Positions 42,054 through 51,741 of a stretch of DNA of 64,000 nt are shown piece after piece. Positions within the stretch are counted from its first letter, which is position 1, and every line of letters begins with the position of its first letter. The notes under the pieces were generated by a model, which saw only the letters and a program-made list of their open reading frames with translations, searched no databases and was not told the origin of the DNA. This stretch comes from Emcibacter sp. (GTDB lineage: Bacteria; Pseudomonadota; Alphaproteobacteria; Sphingomonadales; Emcibacteraceae). The stretch covers positions 1 through 64,000 of the forward strand of contig JAKIUQ010000011.1 of assembly GCA_021647465.1 (NCBI GenBank), written 5' to 3'. Both the position numbers and the translations under genes were made by a program.

Positions 42054-43514
42054 ATGATGAAACTGAATGATCAATCCTTATTGCATGATCAGGCCTTCAT
42101 GGACGGTGAATGGCGGTCCGCAAAAGATGGCAAGACCTTTGATGTCACCAACCCGGCCACGGGTGCGCTTCTGGCATCCGTGGCCAATATGGGTTCAGAA
42201 GAAACGGCGGCAGCCATTGTGGCGGCGGATAAGGCCATGGGCCCTTGGGTAACAAAAACGGCGAAGGAACGGGCGGCCATTCTTCGCAAATGGCATAACC
42301 TGATTTTGGCCAACAAACAAGACCTTGCCGTTTTGATGAGCGAGGAACAGGGCAAGCCGCTGGCAGAATCACTTGGGGAAATTTCTTATGGGGCGTCTTA
42401 TATCGAATGGTATGCGGAGGAAGCCAAGCGGGTCTACGGTGATATTATTCCAGCTCCAGCCTCTGACAAGAGGGTTTTGGTTTTGAAACAGCCGGTGGGC
42501 GTCGTGGCGGCAATTACGCCGTGGAATTTTCCCAACGCCATGATCACCCGTAAAGTGGCCCCGGCTCTGGCGGCGGGTTGTACGGTTATTGTCAAACCCA
42601 GCGAGGAAACACCGCTATCCGCGCTGGCACTGGCGGAACTTGGGGCGCGTGCGGGTTTTCCGGCGGGCATATTCAATGTGATCACGACCACAGATGCGGC
42701 GATCGTTGGCGGGATGCTGACGGAAAGCCCGGTGGTGCGCAAGCTGTCGTTCACCGGTTCGACCAATGTGGGCAAGATGCTGATTAGGCAATGTGCGGAT
42801 ACGGTCAAGAAGGTGTCTATGGAACTGGGCGGTAATGCGCCGTTCATTGTCTTTGATGATGCGGATATTGATCAGGCCGTGTCCGGCGTCATGTCGTCAA
42901 AATACCGCAATAGTGGTCAGACCTGTGTCTGTGCCAATCGTATCCTTGTGCAGGATGGTATCTATGATGCCTTTGCCGCGCGATTGAAACAGGCGGTATC
43001 GGGTCTGAAAGTGGGGGGCTATGACGAGGATGGCGTAACCAATGGACCATTGATCAACGGTGCGGCCATGGCCAAGGTTGAGCGGCTGGTTCAGGAGGCG
43101 ACCTCAAAGGGCGCGAAAATTCTGATCGGCGGCGCGGTGCATGAGAAGGGCGCGCAATATTATCAGCCGACAATCCTGACCGATGTGCGCCGGGATATGG
43201 CGATTTTCGAGGCGGAAATATTTGGTCCGGTGGCGCCGCTCTATCGTTTTGCCACAGAGGAGGAGGCTGTGGAAATGGCCAATGATACCATTTATGGCCT
43301 TGCGGCCTATTTCTATAGCAGCAACCTTGGCCGTATATGGCGGGTATCGGAGGCTCTGGACTATGGCATGGTCGGGGTGAATGAGGGGATAATCTCCAAC
43401 GAAGCGGCCCCGTTCGGCGGCGTCAAGCAGTCCGGCATTGGCCGCGAGGGCTCTAAATATGGGCTCGATGATTATCTTGAAATTAAATATATCTGCCTTG
43501 GCGGACTAACGTGA
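42054..43514 (+). CDS. gabD: NAD(P)-dependent succinate-semialdehyde dehydrogenase
   Basis: About 486 aa from ATG 42054 (the next ATG at 42057 is equally possible), GGAG at 42044-42047; the longer upstream frame is not supported. ALDH fold: WNFPNAMITRKVAPALAAGC, FTGSTNVGKML, MELGGNAPFIVFDDAD with the base Glu and the nucleophile in NSGQTCVCANRILV. Oxidises succinate semialdehyde to succinate; paired with GabT 6 nt downstream. Another semialdehyde is possible, but the gabT neighbour favours GABA or a related omega-amino acid. Confidence 0.92.
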   Translation: MMKLNDQSLLHDQAFMDGEWRSAKDGKTFDVTNPATGALLASVANMGSEETAAAIVAADKAMGPWVTKTAKERAAILRKWHNLILANKQDLAVLMSEEQGKPLAESLGEISYGASYIEWYAEEAKRVYGDIIPAPASDKRVLVLKQPVGVVAAITPWNFPNAMITRKVAPALAAGCTVIVKPSEETPLSALALAELGARAGFPAGIFNVITTTDAAIVGGMLTESPVVRKLSFTGSTNVGKMLIRQCADTVKKVSMELGGNAPFIVFDDADIDQAVSGVMSSKYRNSGQTCVCANRILVQDGIYDAFAARLKQAVSGLKVGGYDEDGVTNGPLINGAAMAKVERLVQEATSKGAKILIGGAVHEKGAQYYQPTILTDVRRDMAIFEAEIFGPVAPLYRFATEEEAVEMANDTIYGLAAYFYSSNLGRIWRVSEALDYGMVGVNEGIISNEAAPFGGVKQSGIGREGSKYGLDDYLEIKYICLGGLT

Positions 43515-43520
43515 GTTGAT

Positions 43521-44807
43521 ATGATGTTAAAGAATGCAGAGTTACAGGCCCGGCGGGAGCATGCGGTTCCGGCCGGGGTGGCGACAATGCTACCCATTTT
43601 TGCGGCCAAGGCCAAAAATGCGGAAATTTGGGATGTGGAAGGCAAGCGTTATATTGACTTTGCCGGGGGCATTGCCGTGGTCAATACAGGCCATAATCAT
43701 CCTAAAATTACGGACGCTGTGAAGGCGCAGCTTGATAATTTCAGTCATACCTGTTTTCAGATTACGCCCTATGCCAACTATATTGAACTGGCGGAAAAAT
43801 TGAATGATCTTGTGCCGGGCGATAGTCCAAAACAGACTATTTTCCTGACCACGGGAGCGGAAGCGGTGGAAAATGCCATCAAGATTGCCCGCGCCTATAC
43901 CGGACAGCCCGGTATCATTGCCTTTTCCGGCGGCTTTCATGGCCGGACCATGATGGGTATGGCGCTGACCGGCAAGGTGGTGCCCTATAAAGTGGGTTTC
44001 GGCCCATTTCCGTCCGACGTTTTTCATGCCCCGTTTCCTAATGAATATCTGGGCTATGGCGAGGGTCAGGCTCTGGCGGCGCTGGACGGTATCTTTGCCA
44101 GCGATATTGACCCGGCGCGGGTGGCGGCCATGATTATTGAGCCTGTGCAGGGGGAGGGCGGTTTTAATATCGCATCGCCGCGCTTCCTTCAGGCTTTGCG
44201 GCAAAAATGTGATCAGCATGGTATTTTGCTGATTATGGACGAAATTCAAACTGGTTTCGCCAGAGCCGGCAGGATGTTTGCCACCGAATATGCCGGAATT
44301 GAACCGGACATGATAACTCTGGCCAAAAGTCTTGCCGGGGGCTTCCCCTTATCGGCGGTGACGGGTCGGAAGGATGTTATGCAATCGGCCAAACCGGGCG
44401 GCTTGGGCGGCACCTATGCGGGGTCACCGATTGCTATTGCGGCGGCGCTGGCGGTGCTGGACGTTATTGAACAGGAAAAACTTGTTGAGCGATCACATGT
44501 TCTGGGTGAAATGATTGTCGGGCATTTAAAGCAGCTGTCTGACCTGAACTGCATTGGTGAAGTCCGTCAATTGGGGGCCATGGTGGCGTTGGAACTGATT
44601 AAGGATAATGATCCCATGCAGGCCGATGCAGATCTGGCCAAGGCGTTGGTTCAGGCGGCGGCCAAGGCCGGGCTTATCCTGTTGTCTTGCGGAACACGGG
44701 GAAATGTAATTCGCTTCCTTGCCCCGCTGACCATCAGTGATGACCTTCTTGCCGAGGGCATGGAGATTTTATCAAGCTGTCTGATACAGATATTGGACAA
44801 CCGGTAG
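43521..44807 (+). CDS. gabT: 4-aminobutyrate aminotransferase
   Basis: 428 aa class III PLP aminotransferase. IDFAGGIAVVNTGHNHPK, TTGAEAVENAIKIARAYTG, GFHGRTMMGMALTGK, IIEPVQGEGGFNIAS and MDEIQTGFARAG are present. The PLP-binding Lys lies in ITLAKSLAGGFPLSAV. Converts GABA plus 2-oxoglutarate to succinate semialdehyde plus glutamate; product goes to GabD. Same operon. Confidence 0.93.
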   Translation: MMLKNAELQARREHAVPAGVATMLPIFAAKAKNAEIWDVEGKRYIDFAGGIAVVNTGHNHPKITDAVKAQLDNFSHTCFQITPYANYIELAEKLNDLVPGDSPKQTIFLTTGAEAVENAIKIARAYTGQPGIIAFSGGFHGRTMMGMALTGKVVPYKVGFGPFPSDVFHAPFPNEYLGYGEGQALAALDGIFASDIDPARVAAMIIEPVQGEGGFNIASPRFLQALRQKCDQHGILLIMDEIQTGFARAGRMFATEYAGIEPDMITLAKSLAGGFPLSAVTGRKDVMQSAKPGGLGGTYAGSPIAIAAALAVLDVIEQEKLVERSHVLGEMIVGHLKQLSDLNCIGEVRQLGAMVALELIKDNDPMQADADLAKALVQAAAKAGLILLSCGTRGNVIRFLAPLTISDDLLAEGMEILSSCLIQILDNR

Positions 44808-44858
44808 TTTTTAAAAAAATATTTTTTTATTCCCTAAACTGTTATAAATATATATAGA

Positions 44859-44874
44859 ACTATAAAGTTATAGT
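44859..44874. promoter_or_regulatory. Palindromic operator upstream of tetR
   Basis: ACTATAA-AG-TTATAGT, perfect 7-bp arms, 51 nt before the ATG at 44925. Half-sites ACTATA/TATAGT recur at 45589-45602 upstream of the TonB receptor, suggesting both are bound by the TetR-type protein. Confidence 0.65.
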
Positions 44875-44924
44875 TTAGTATAAATTTAGAATAGGTGGCC
44901 AACAAGGCCGCGCAAGGGAATGAA

Positions 44925-45548
44925 ATGGCGAGTTTACGAGAAAAACAAAAAGCACAGCGGCGTAATCTGATTGAGGTGGCGGCGGGTGAATTATTTGTCG
45001 AAAAAGGTTTTGATGATACCACGATAGAGGCCATAGCCGAGCGCGCTCTGGTGTCTCCGGCAACGGTCTATAATTATTATGGATCCAAGGGCGAATTGTT
45101 GCTGGCCCTTGTGGCGCGGGGTGAAGTGGGTATCAAGGAAAAGCTGGATGGCTTTCTTGCCTTGGCGGGTACGGTAAAACCAACCGATCTGTTAACAGAT
45201 GTGATCATGTCTAATGTGGATGATACTTTGTCTGCATTGTCACGGGAATTATGGGGGCATGTGGTGGCTTTTATCGCTACAACACCGGACCCGACCGTGG
45301 CTCCGAAATATCTTGATACAATTGTGGACGGTCTAGCCAAGGCCATTGAGAAAGTGTTGGCACATTTCGTAAAAGAGGGTATTTTTAAGTCTGATACGGA
45401 TTGCCATTATGTGGCTTATTTGTTCACACGCATCGAACGTATACATTTCCTGACTTATATTTATCTTGACGATTTTACCCGTGATGAATTGCGGGCTGTC
45501 ATAAAAAAGGATGTGGCCTTTATATTGGACGGGATAAGGGTGCAATAA
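44925..45548 (+). CDS. TetR-family transcriptional repressor
   Basis: 207 aa from ATG 44925 (AAGGGA upstream); a GTG at 44895 would add ten residues. N-terminal HTH: IEVAAGELFVEKGFDDTTIE, IAERALVSPATVYNYYGSKG. The C-terminal ligand domain is helical and not assignable. It lies between gabT and the TonB receptor and is flanked by matching palindromes, so it probably represses itself and the receptor operon in response to the receptor's substrate or a derivative. Confidence 0.9.
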   Translation: MASLREKQKAQRRNLIEVAAGELFVEKGFDDTTIEAIAERALVSPATVYNYYGSKGELLLALVARGEVGIKEKLDGFLALAGTVKPTDLLTDVIMSNVDDTLSALSRELWGHVVAFIATTPDPTVAPKYLDTIVDGLAKAIEKVLAHFVKEGIFKSDTDCHYVAYLFTRIERIHFLTYIYLDDFTRDELRAVIKKDVAFILDGIRVQ

Positions 45549-45588
45549 TATTTTAGACGCAAAGTAAAATTATAGTATGAGCAAAAGA

Positions 45589-45622
45589 TATAGTTGACTA
45601 TAAAATAAAAGTATGACATATT
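45589..45622 (+). promoter_or_regulatory. Operator overlapping promoter of the TonB-receptor operon
   Basis: TATAGT-TG-ACTATA (45589-45602) is a perfect palindrome sharing half-sites with the tetR operator. A -35 element TTGACT (45594-45599) lies inside it, with a -10-like CATATT (45617-45622) 17 nt downstream. Repressor binding would block the -35 box directly. Confidence 0.65.
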
Positions 45623-45657
45623 TTTAAGGTAGCTTAAAATATATGGAGGAAACAAAT

Positions 45658-48039
45658 ATGTCAGCTATCGGAAAAAAAACTTTTTACACCCTGCTTTCGA
45701 CAACCGCCCTTTCAATGATCAGCCCCGCCCTTGCTGCAGAAGATGATGCGGCCAAGGACGACGCCATTGTCATAGATGAAATTATGGTAACAGCAACCCG
45801 TCGTTCTACAACTATACAGGATGTCCCCTATAATATTTCAGCCGTATCCGGGCTTCAGATTGAAAATTCCAAGATGCTGGATGCGGCGGAATTATTGCGC
45901 TCCATTCCGGGTGTGGCCGTTACGGATCGGGGACCACGTAATGCTGGCGTGATCAATAATATCCGTATTCGTGGTTTGAATGTGGATAGCTCTCTGAACG
46001 GTGATGTGGCGGTATTGTCCGCCCCGACTGTAGCGACCTATATCAATGAAACACCGCTTTTTGCCAATGTGATGCTGAAAGATCTGGAACGGGTTGAGGT
46101 TCTGCGCGGACCGCAGGGAACACTCTACGGTTCCGGCGCATTGGGTGGTGCGGTGCGTTATATTGCCGCCAAACCAAAACTGGATGAATTCAGCGTTTGG
46201 GTACAGGGGTCCGCCAGCAATACGGATGGTTCTGACGGCGTCAGCTTTCTGGGGGATATTACAGTCAACATTCCCATTTCTGAAAATATTGCCTTTCGGG
46301 CGGTGGGTAGCCGGGCTGATTATGCAGGCCTGACCGATTATGTTTCTCTTTACACGCTGGATAACACCGGAACGCCGGTGGCCCCCAACGGGATATTGTC
46401 GCCGGATGCCGCATTTGAAACCAAAAAAGATGCCGATACCTATAAGTCATGGTTCTTCCGGGGTACTTTGCTGGCCAATCTTGGTGAGGATGCGGACGCG
46501 ACCATAACCTATACCCGCCAGTCTGATCGCACCGGTGGCCGCCGGGCTTCTGCCGAGGGTTTTCAGGATGGTTTTGGCAATATATATGGAAAATATGAGG
46601 CCGGGTCCATTCAGCTTGAGCCATCTCAGGCCGATGTGGAAATGGTGGCTTTGGAAGTTAATGTGGATATGGGCTTCGCGACCCTGACGTCTTCAACATC
46701 CTATTATGACCATCAGGGCAGCAGCACCAGTGAGAATACCGGTTTTTATGCGCAGGTGGGCTGGCTTTCAGCCTTCTATTACAATTACGCCCGGCCAATG
46801 GCGGTGGCGAACCGGGGCTATCAGGACAAAGGCTTCGTACAGGAAGTCCGCCTTGCCTCTGACAATGAGGGGCCGTTTAATTATGTGGCCGGTGTTTATT
46901 ATCAGGATCAGGACAAGCGGTCCACCCAACAGAGCTTTTTGCGCGGATTTAAAGAATATGTGAATGCTTTGTTTGGTTTTTCCTCCTTCCTTAATCCATC
47001 AAATCAGGATTTTGATTATAATGCACTGACCAATGCCAAGGAATTAGCCTTTTTTGGCGAAATTACCTATGACCTGAGCGATGATGTGCATTTCACAGGT
47101 GGTATCCGGCAGTTTAATTCTGACGTGACATCAGATGTTCGTATGGAGCTGCCTCTGTTCATTGGTTTTGCTGCGCCGGTTAGCAGTACCGACAAACAGG
47201 ATGAATCCGGCACCTTGTTTAAGGGGAATATCTCCTGGGATTTCTCGGAAGATGATAAGGTTTATGCCACATTCTCCCAAGGCTATCGGCGGGGCGGCAC
47301 CAATGCGGTGCCTTTAAGTGGTAATTTTGCCGAAGATCCCGGCTGGCTTACCTATGGCTCTGACCGGGTGGACAGCTATGAAATCGGCATCAAAGGCAGT
47401 CATGAGAATATACGCTATGTGGCCAGTTTCTTCTATATGGACTGGAAGGATGCCCAGTTAAATACCTCAACCACAAACTTTGGCTTTTTCGCCGTACAAA
47501 ATGGCGGTCAGGCCAGAACAAAGGGTTTTGAGCTGGAACTGGATGGTCAACTTAGTGAAAAATTGCATTATAACTTTGGCTATGCTTACGTTGATGCCAA
47601 GTTAGGTGCGGATCTGTTAGCTCCAACCGCTGCGGCCACATTGATTGCACCAAAAGGCAGTGTCCTGCCCGGTGTGCCGGAACATATGCTCAATCTTAAT
47701 CTGGATTATACCACGCAGTTAACGGCGGATATGGATTTAATTTTTCGGGTGAATGGATATTACCAATCCTCTACCGAGAATTCGATCAATGCCTCATCCG
47801 GTTTCTTTGGTCAGACCATTGACGGATTCAGCATATGGAACACTTCGGCAACCGTGATGTTTGACACGCTTAATGTGACCTTATGGATTAAAAACCTGTT
47901 TAATTCAGACGGGATTACGGGTGTTTACAAGGAAGCCTATATGGGTACGCGGCCCTCGGTCAATTATTTCGGCAGTGGGGCAAAAAATGTTATCGCTCTG
48001 CCCAGAACCGTTGGAATTTCTGCATCCTATAGTTTCTAG
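45658..48039 (+). CDS. TonB-dependent outer-membrane receptor
   Basis: 793 aa from ATG 45658 with GGAGG 8 nt upstream; the earlier ATG at 45643 overlaps that ribosome-binding site. Signal peptide (LLSTTALSMISPALAAEDD). TonB-box region IDEIMVTATRRSTTIQDVPY, plug motifs LLRSIPGVAVTDRG and VEVLRGPQGTLYGSGALGGAVRYI, then a 22-strand barrel ending in GISASYSF with terminal Phe. Imports a large or scarce substrate using TonB energy; the substrate is unknown. Head of a putative operon with sulfotransferase, MFS, amidohydrolase and serine hydrolase genes, although a terminator follows it. Confidence 0.93.
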   Translation: MSAIGKKTFYTLLSTTALSMISPALAAEDDAAKDDAIVIDEIMVTATRRSTTIQDVPYNISAVSGLQIENSKMLDAAELLRSIPGVAVTDRGPRNAGVINNIRIRGLNVDSSLNGDVAVLSAPTVATYINETPLFANVMLKDLERVEVLRGPQGTLYGSGALGGAVRYIAAKPKLDEFSVWVQGSASNTDGSDGVSFLGDITVNIPISENIAFRAVGSRADYAGLTDYVSLYTLDNTGTPVAPNGILSPDAAFETKKDADTYKSWFFRGTLLANLGEDADATITYTRQSDRTGGRRASAEGFQDGFGNIYGKYEAGSIQLEPSQADVEMVALEVNVDMGFATLTSSTSYYDHQGSSTSENTGFYAQVGWLSAFYYNYARPMAVANRGYQDKGFVQEVRLASDNEGPFNYVAGVYYQDQDKRSTQQSFLRGFKEYVNALFGFSSFLNPSNQDFDYNALTNAKELAFFGEITYDLSDDVHFTGGIRQFNSDVTSDVRMELPLFIGFAAPVSSTDKQDESGTLFKGNISWDFSEDDKVYATFSQGYRRGGTNAVPLSGNFAEDPGWLTYGSDRVDSYEIGIKGSHENIRYVASFFYMDWKDAQLNTSTTNFGFFAVQNGGQARTKGFELELDGQLSEKLHYNFGYAYVDAKLGADLLAPTAAATLIAPKGSVLPGVPEHMLNLNLDYTTQLTADMDLIFRVNGYYQSSTENSINASSGFFGQTIDGFSIWNTSATVMFDTLNVTLWIKNLFNSDGITGVYKEAYMGTRPSVNYFGSGAKNVIALPRTVGISASYSF

Positions 48040-48052
48040 GAAAGTGAGACAG

Positions 48053-48083
48053 GGGCCGGGGATTTGATTCCCGGCCCTTTTTT
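48053..48083 (+). terminator. Rho-independent terminator after TonB receptor
   Basis: GGGCCGGG (48053-48060) pairs with CCCGGCCC (48070-48077) and is followed by TTTTTTT. Strong hairpin 14 nt after the receptor stop, so downstream genes may depend on read-through or their own promoter. Confidence 0.9.
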
Positions 48084-48130
48084 GTCGCATACTGCCTCTG
48101 TTGCCCAAAAGGATTAAAAAGCTTGCCCCC

Positions 48131-49702
48131 ATGAACAGCCTGATCAACGAGATAAACAGCCTGATACAACGCCGCCAGCTTGGCGAGGCGGCGGGCCTGT
48201 GTGATCAATTTATTGCGGCTTACCCGAAAAATGCCACCGGCTGGTTTCGGCTCGGGCAGATCCGTCAGATAAATTGCGACTTCGACGGCATGCTGGAATG
48301 CGCCCGTCGGGTGATTGCCATAATGCCGGACGCACCGGCGGGTTATCTGCAGGAAATAGACGCCCTTATCCACGGGGGCCGGGCGGATGAGGCCGTGCTT
48401 AAAATAGCCGCACAGGAAAAAAGATCAAAAGACGATGTGCAGACGTTAAATCAACTGGCAGATTTCTATACCCACGCGGGACAGTTTGAGGCCGCCGGGC
48501 GATGTTATCAGCGCACCCGGGAATTATGGCCTACGGAACCCAAACTACTATATAACTGCGCCGCATCCGCCATTGCCCTTGGCAAGCTGGATGAGGCAGA
48601 GGATTTATTTAATCAGGTTCTGGACATGGACCCCCATGATTATGATGCTTATTACAACCGGGCCACCCTGCGCAAGCAGACGGCGGAGAATAACCATATT
48701 GAAGAATTGCTGTCCTGTATCAAGGACGGGATCAGAAATCCTGCGGGCGAGGTTCAGGTCTATTATGCGCTGGCCAAGGTATATGAAGATATTGGCGAGC
48801 ATAAAAAATCCTTTGCCAGCCTGACCAAAGGCGCGGACCGGCGTAACAGTATGCTTCAATATGATGTGGCCGAGGATGTGGATGCCATGGCCGCCATAAA
48901 GGAAGTCATGTCAGATAACTTCTTTGAGGACGGCGTCATTGTGGATGACGACCCGGGCCCGATTTTCATCATGGGCTTGCCCCGAAGCGGCACCACTTTG
49001 GTGGACAGGATCGTATCCTCCCATAGTGCGGTGGACAGTCTGGGTGAAATCAATGATTTTGCCCTGTCTCTGATGGGCGAAATCGGCCCCTCAAAAGGTA
49101 AATTGGATTTGATTGCCAAATCAGCCCATATGGATTTTGAGAAATTAGGCGCGAAATATTTAAGCAGCATCCAGGCCCGAAATGGCAATGCCGCTTATCT
49201 GATTGACAAGACCCCGGCCAATTTCCTCTATATTGGCCTGATCGCCAAGGCACTTCCCAATGCCAAAATACTGCATATGCGCCGTAATCCAATGGATAGC
49301 TGCTATGCTATGTATAAGACTTTGTTTCGTATGGGTTATCCTTTCTCCTACAGCCTTGACAATTTGGCACGTTATTATGAGGCATATGATGCTTTGATGC
49401 GTCATTGGCAGGCTATGTTGCCGGGCCGTGTCTATGATATTGATTATGAAAATCTGGTACAAAACCCGGAACAGGTCAGCCGTAATATTGTGACCCATTG
49501 CGGGTTTGACTGGCAGGCTGAATGCCTTGACTTTCACCTCAACAAAAGCCCCACCGCAACGGCCAGTGCCGCTCAGGTGCGCCGACCCATTAATCGGGAC
49601 TCCGTGGAAAAATGGCGGGCCTATACCAACGAATTACAGCCCCTGAAACAGGCCCTTGAGGCGGCGGGCTTTAAAATAAAGAAAGCTTCGGCAGAATTAT
49701 GA
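48131..49702 (+). CDS. TPR-repeat protein with C-terminal sulfotransferase domain
   Basis: About 523 aa from ATG 48131; the upstream in-frame start is inside the terminator tail. Residues ~1-260 hold tetratricopeptide repeats (LGEAAGLCDQFIAAYPKNAT, GKLDEAEDLFNQVLDMDPHD, AYYNRATLRKQ). Residues ~275-520 are a PAPS-dependent sulfotransferase: IFIMGLPRSGTTLVDRIVSS is the 5'-phosphosulfate loop, and AKILHMRRNPMDSCYAMYKT gives the 3'-phosphate Arg/Ser. Cytoplasmic; target unknown. Overlaps the MFS gene by 4 nt. Confidence 0.9.
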   Translation: MNSLINEINSLIQRRQLGEAAGLCDQFIAAYPKNATGWFRLGQIRQINCDFDGMLECARRVIAIMPDAPAGYLQEIDALIHGGRADEAVLKIAAQEKRSKDDVQTLNQLADFYTHAGQFEAAGRCYQRTRELWPTEPKLLYNCAASAIALGKLDEAEDLFNQVLDMDPHDYDAYYNRATLRKQTAENNHIEELLSCIKDGIRNPAGEVQVYYALAKVYEDIGEHKKSFASLTKGADRRNSMLQYDVAEDVDAMAAIKEVMSDNFFEDGVIVDDDPGPIFIMGLPRSGTTLVDRIVSSHSAVDSLGEINDFALSLMGEIGPSKGKLDLIAKSAHMDFEKLGAKYLSSIQARNGNAAYLIDKTPANFLYIGLIAKALPNAKILHMRRNPMDSCYAMYKTLFRMGYPFSYSLDNLARYYEAYDALMRHWQAMLPGRVYDIDYENLVQNPEQVSRNIVTHCGFDWQAECLDFHLNKSPTATASAAQVRRPINRDSVEKWRAYTNELQPLKQALEAAGFKIKKASAEL

Positions 49703-50886
49703 TGAGCAAGGTAAAACATGTGGCCCCCAATGGTCTGGTGGCGAATATTCTCCTGTCTCTGCTGACCACGGCGGGGTTGTATTTTATCCTGATTACCTCG
49801 GCCATGGTGACGGGATTGATCGAAGCCCTCTCACTCAGCAAGGCAACCGCTGGATATATTGCCGCTGCTAATGGATATGGGACATCGATTGGGGCCTTTC
49901 TGGTGATTTTTGCCATCAAGCGTATTTCGTGGCGTCCGGCTTCAGCCCTATTGCTGGTTATGCTTATGGGATGGGATGTTTTGTCCATATTTATGACCAG
50001 CGGGGACAGTCTGATGGTTGTCCGTTTCCTGCATGGTTTGACTGGCGGAACCTTGATCGGGATTGGTTTTTCGGTGATTTCTCGCACAGCGGTGCCGGAC
50101 CGGACCTTTGCCATGCTGTTATTTGTGCAATATGGGCTGGGAGGTGTCGGCCTGATGTTTTTGCCAAAGCTGGTGCCTTTATATGGCATGCCCATTATAT
50201 TCATGACCCTTGTCGGGTTCAGCCTTGTGACCTTGATGTCATTGCCTTTTCTGCCCGCTTATCCGCCAAAGGAAAAACCCGCTGTTCAAGAGAATAGCTC
50301 TGGTAAAGCCAAAATTTTGTTGGTGCCGCTGGGGGCGGCTCTCTTTTCTGTCTTTTTCTTTCAGGCAGGTAATATGGGGCTAGCCGCCTATATTATTGAG
50401 CTTGGCAAAGGGGAAGGCCTGACCACGAATTCTATCAGTACCACTTTGGGTATCGCCAACTGGATTGCCATGTCGGGGGCCGCGCTGGTCTATGTGGTTG
50501 GCCTTAAATATGGTCGGCTGTGGCCAGTAACGGCTGGGCTTTTGGTGACAATTCTTGGTATGGCAGCTTTTCACTATTCTGAAAGTGAGGCCGTATTCTT
50601 TTGGGCCAATGTGGTGACGGGAATCACTTGGGCCTTCATCATTCCTTATCTTTTGGGTCTATGCTCCGAGTTTGATATTCAGGGGCAGCTCACGGCACTG
50701 GCGGGGTTCTTTTCGAAAATGGGCCTTGCGTCTGGGCCATTGGTGGCCGCATGGGTTGTTGGTGCAGGGGATTACGGTTTGATTATTAATCTGTCCATCA
50801 TCGCCATGGTAATTTGCCTGTTGGCGGTTTTGGGGCCGGTCCTGATGTTGGACCGCAAAAACAACAATAAGAAAGGGATCGTGTAA
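49699..50886 (+). CDS. Major facilitator superfamily transporter
   Basis: 395 aa with 12 hydrophobic segments. IALSKATAGYIAAANGYGTS-like loop 2-3 region (EALSLSKATAGYIAAANGYG), VRFLHGLTGGTLIGIGFSVI and a C-terminal half beginning at LLVPLGAALFSVFFFQAGNM. Substrate unknown; context suggests inner-membrane uptake of what the TonB receptor brings in. ATGA-type overlap upstream; its last base is the first base of the next start. Confidence 0.88.
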   Translation: MMSKVKHVAPNGLVANILLSLLTTAGLYFILITSAMVTGLIEALSLSKATAGYIAAANGYGTSIGAFLVIFAIKRISWRPASALLLVMLMGWDVLSIFMTSGDSLMVVRFLHGLTGGTLIGIGFSVISRTAVPDRTFAMLLFVQYGLGGVGLMFLPKLVPLYGMPIIFMTLVGFSLVTLMSLPFLPAYPPKEKPAVQENSSGKAKILLVPLGAALFSVFFFQAGNMGLAAYIIELGKGEGLTTNSISTTLGIANWIAMSGAALVYVVGLKYGRLWPVTAGLLVTILGMAAFHYSESEAVFFWANVVTGITWAFIIPYLLGLCSEFDIQGQLTALAGFFSKMGLASGPLVAAWVVGAGDYGLIINLSIIAMVICLLAVLGPVLMLDRKNNNKKGIV

Positions 50887-51734
50887 TGACATATTTTACA
50901 GTGGCCGGTTTGCAATTGGTGCTGAGCGGGGATAATAATCTTGAGGTGATCCGGCGGGAGGTCAGCGGCCTGAAGCGGCGTATGCCGGCGGTTCAGATGG
51001 TTATGCTGGGGGAATTGAGCCTGTTTGGGCCAAGCCTCAAGCATGCAGCGGCCTTGGGCGGTGAAGTGGAACAGGCGCTCTGTGATATTGCCCGGGAAAA
51101 TGAGATGTGGTTGATCCCCGGATCGTTTTTTGAGCAGGACGGGGGCAAGATATATAATATGACACCCGTCATTAATCCGGCGGGTGAAATAGTTCGGCGT
51201 TACCGGAAAATGTTTCCCTTTTGCCCCTATGAAGAGGGGATTACGCCGGGCACTGAATTTGTTACCTTTGATGTGCCGGATGTGGGCCGTTTCGGGGTGC
51301 TCATATGCTATGACATGTGGTTTCCGGAAACGACCCGTAGTCTGGTGAGTGAGGGGGCGGAATTTATCCTGCACCCCACCATGACCAATACCGTTGACCG
51401 GGATGCTGAACTTGCCATCGCCCGCGCCAATGCGGCCATGAATCAATGTTATTTTATGGATATTAATGTGGCCGGGGATTACGGCGTGGGCCGGTCCATT
51501 GTTTGCGGGCCGGGCGGAGAGGTTATCCATGAAGCGGGCTGCGGACGGGAGGTTATCCTCATTGACGTGGATCTGGATCATGTGCGGCAGGTGCGTGAGC
51601 GTGGCTGGCACGGCACGGGCCAGACCCTGAAAAGCTTTCGGGACAGCGATATAAGCTATCCCATATATCAGGGCGGGGGTAATAAAACAGATTATTTAAA
51701 CAGCTTGGGGCCATTAAAAAAGCCCGGCAGGTGA
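50886..51734 (+). CDS. Nitrilase-superfamily carbon-nitrogen hydrolase
   Basis: 282 aa. Catalytic triad Glu43 (LGELSLFG), Lys108 (RRYRKMFPF) and Cys141 (LICYDMWFPE), each in its usual context, so an active amidase-type enzyme is likely. It probably cleaves an amide or carbamoyl bond; substrate not determined. Start overlaps the MFS stop by one base. Releasing an amine would connect to the nearby GABA transaminase pathway, but this is speculation. Confidence 0.9.
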   Translation: MTYFTVAGLQLVLSGDNNLEVIRREVSGLKRRMPAVQMVMLGELSLFGPSLKHAAALGGEVEQALCDIARENEMWLIPGSFFEQDGGKIYNMTPVINPAGEIVRRYRKMFPFCPYEEGITPGTEFVTFDVPDVGRFGVLICYDMWFPETTRSLVSEGAEFILHPTMTNTVDRDAELAIARANAAMNQCYFMDINVAGDYGVGRSIVCGPGGEVIHEAGCGREVILIDVDLDHVRQVRERGWHGTGQTLKSFRDSDISYPIYQGGGNKTDYLNSLGPLKKPGR

Positions 51735-51741
51735 GGCATCC

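Noticed and set aside
50772..51611. 279-codon minus-strand frame over the MFS/nitrilase genes
   Set aside because: Covers the conserved catalytic region of the nitrilase-fold gene in antisense and shows no family motif.
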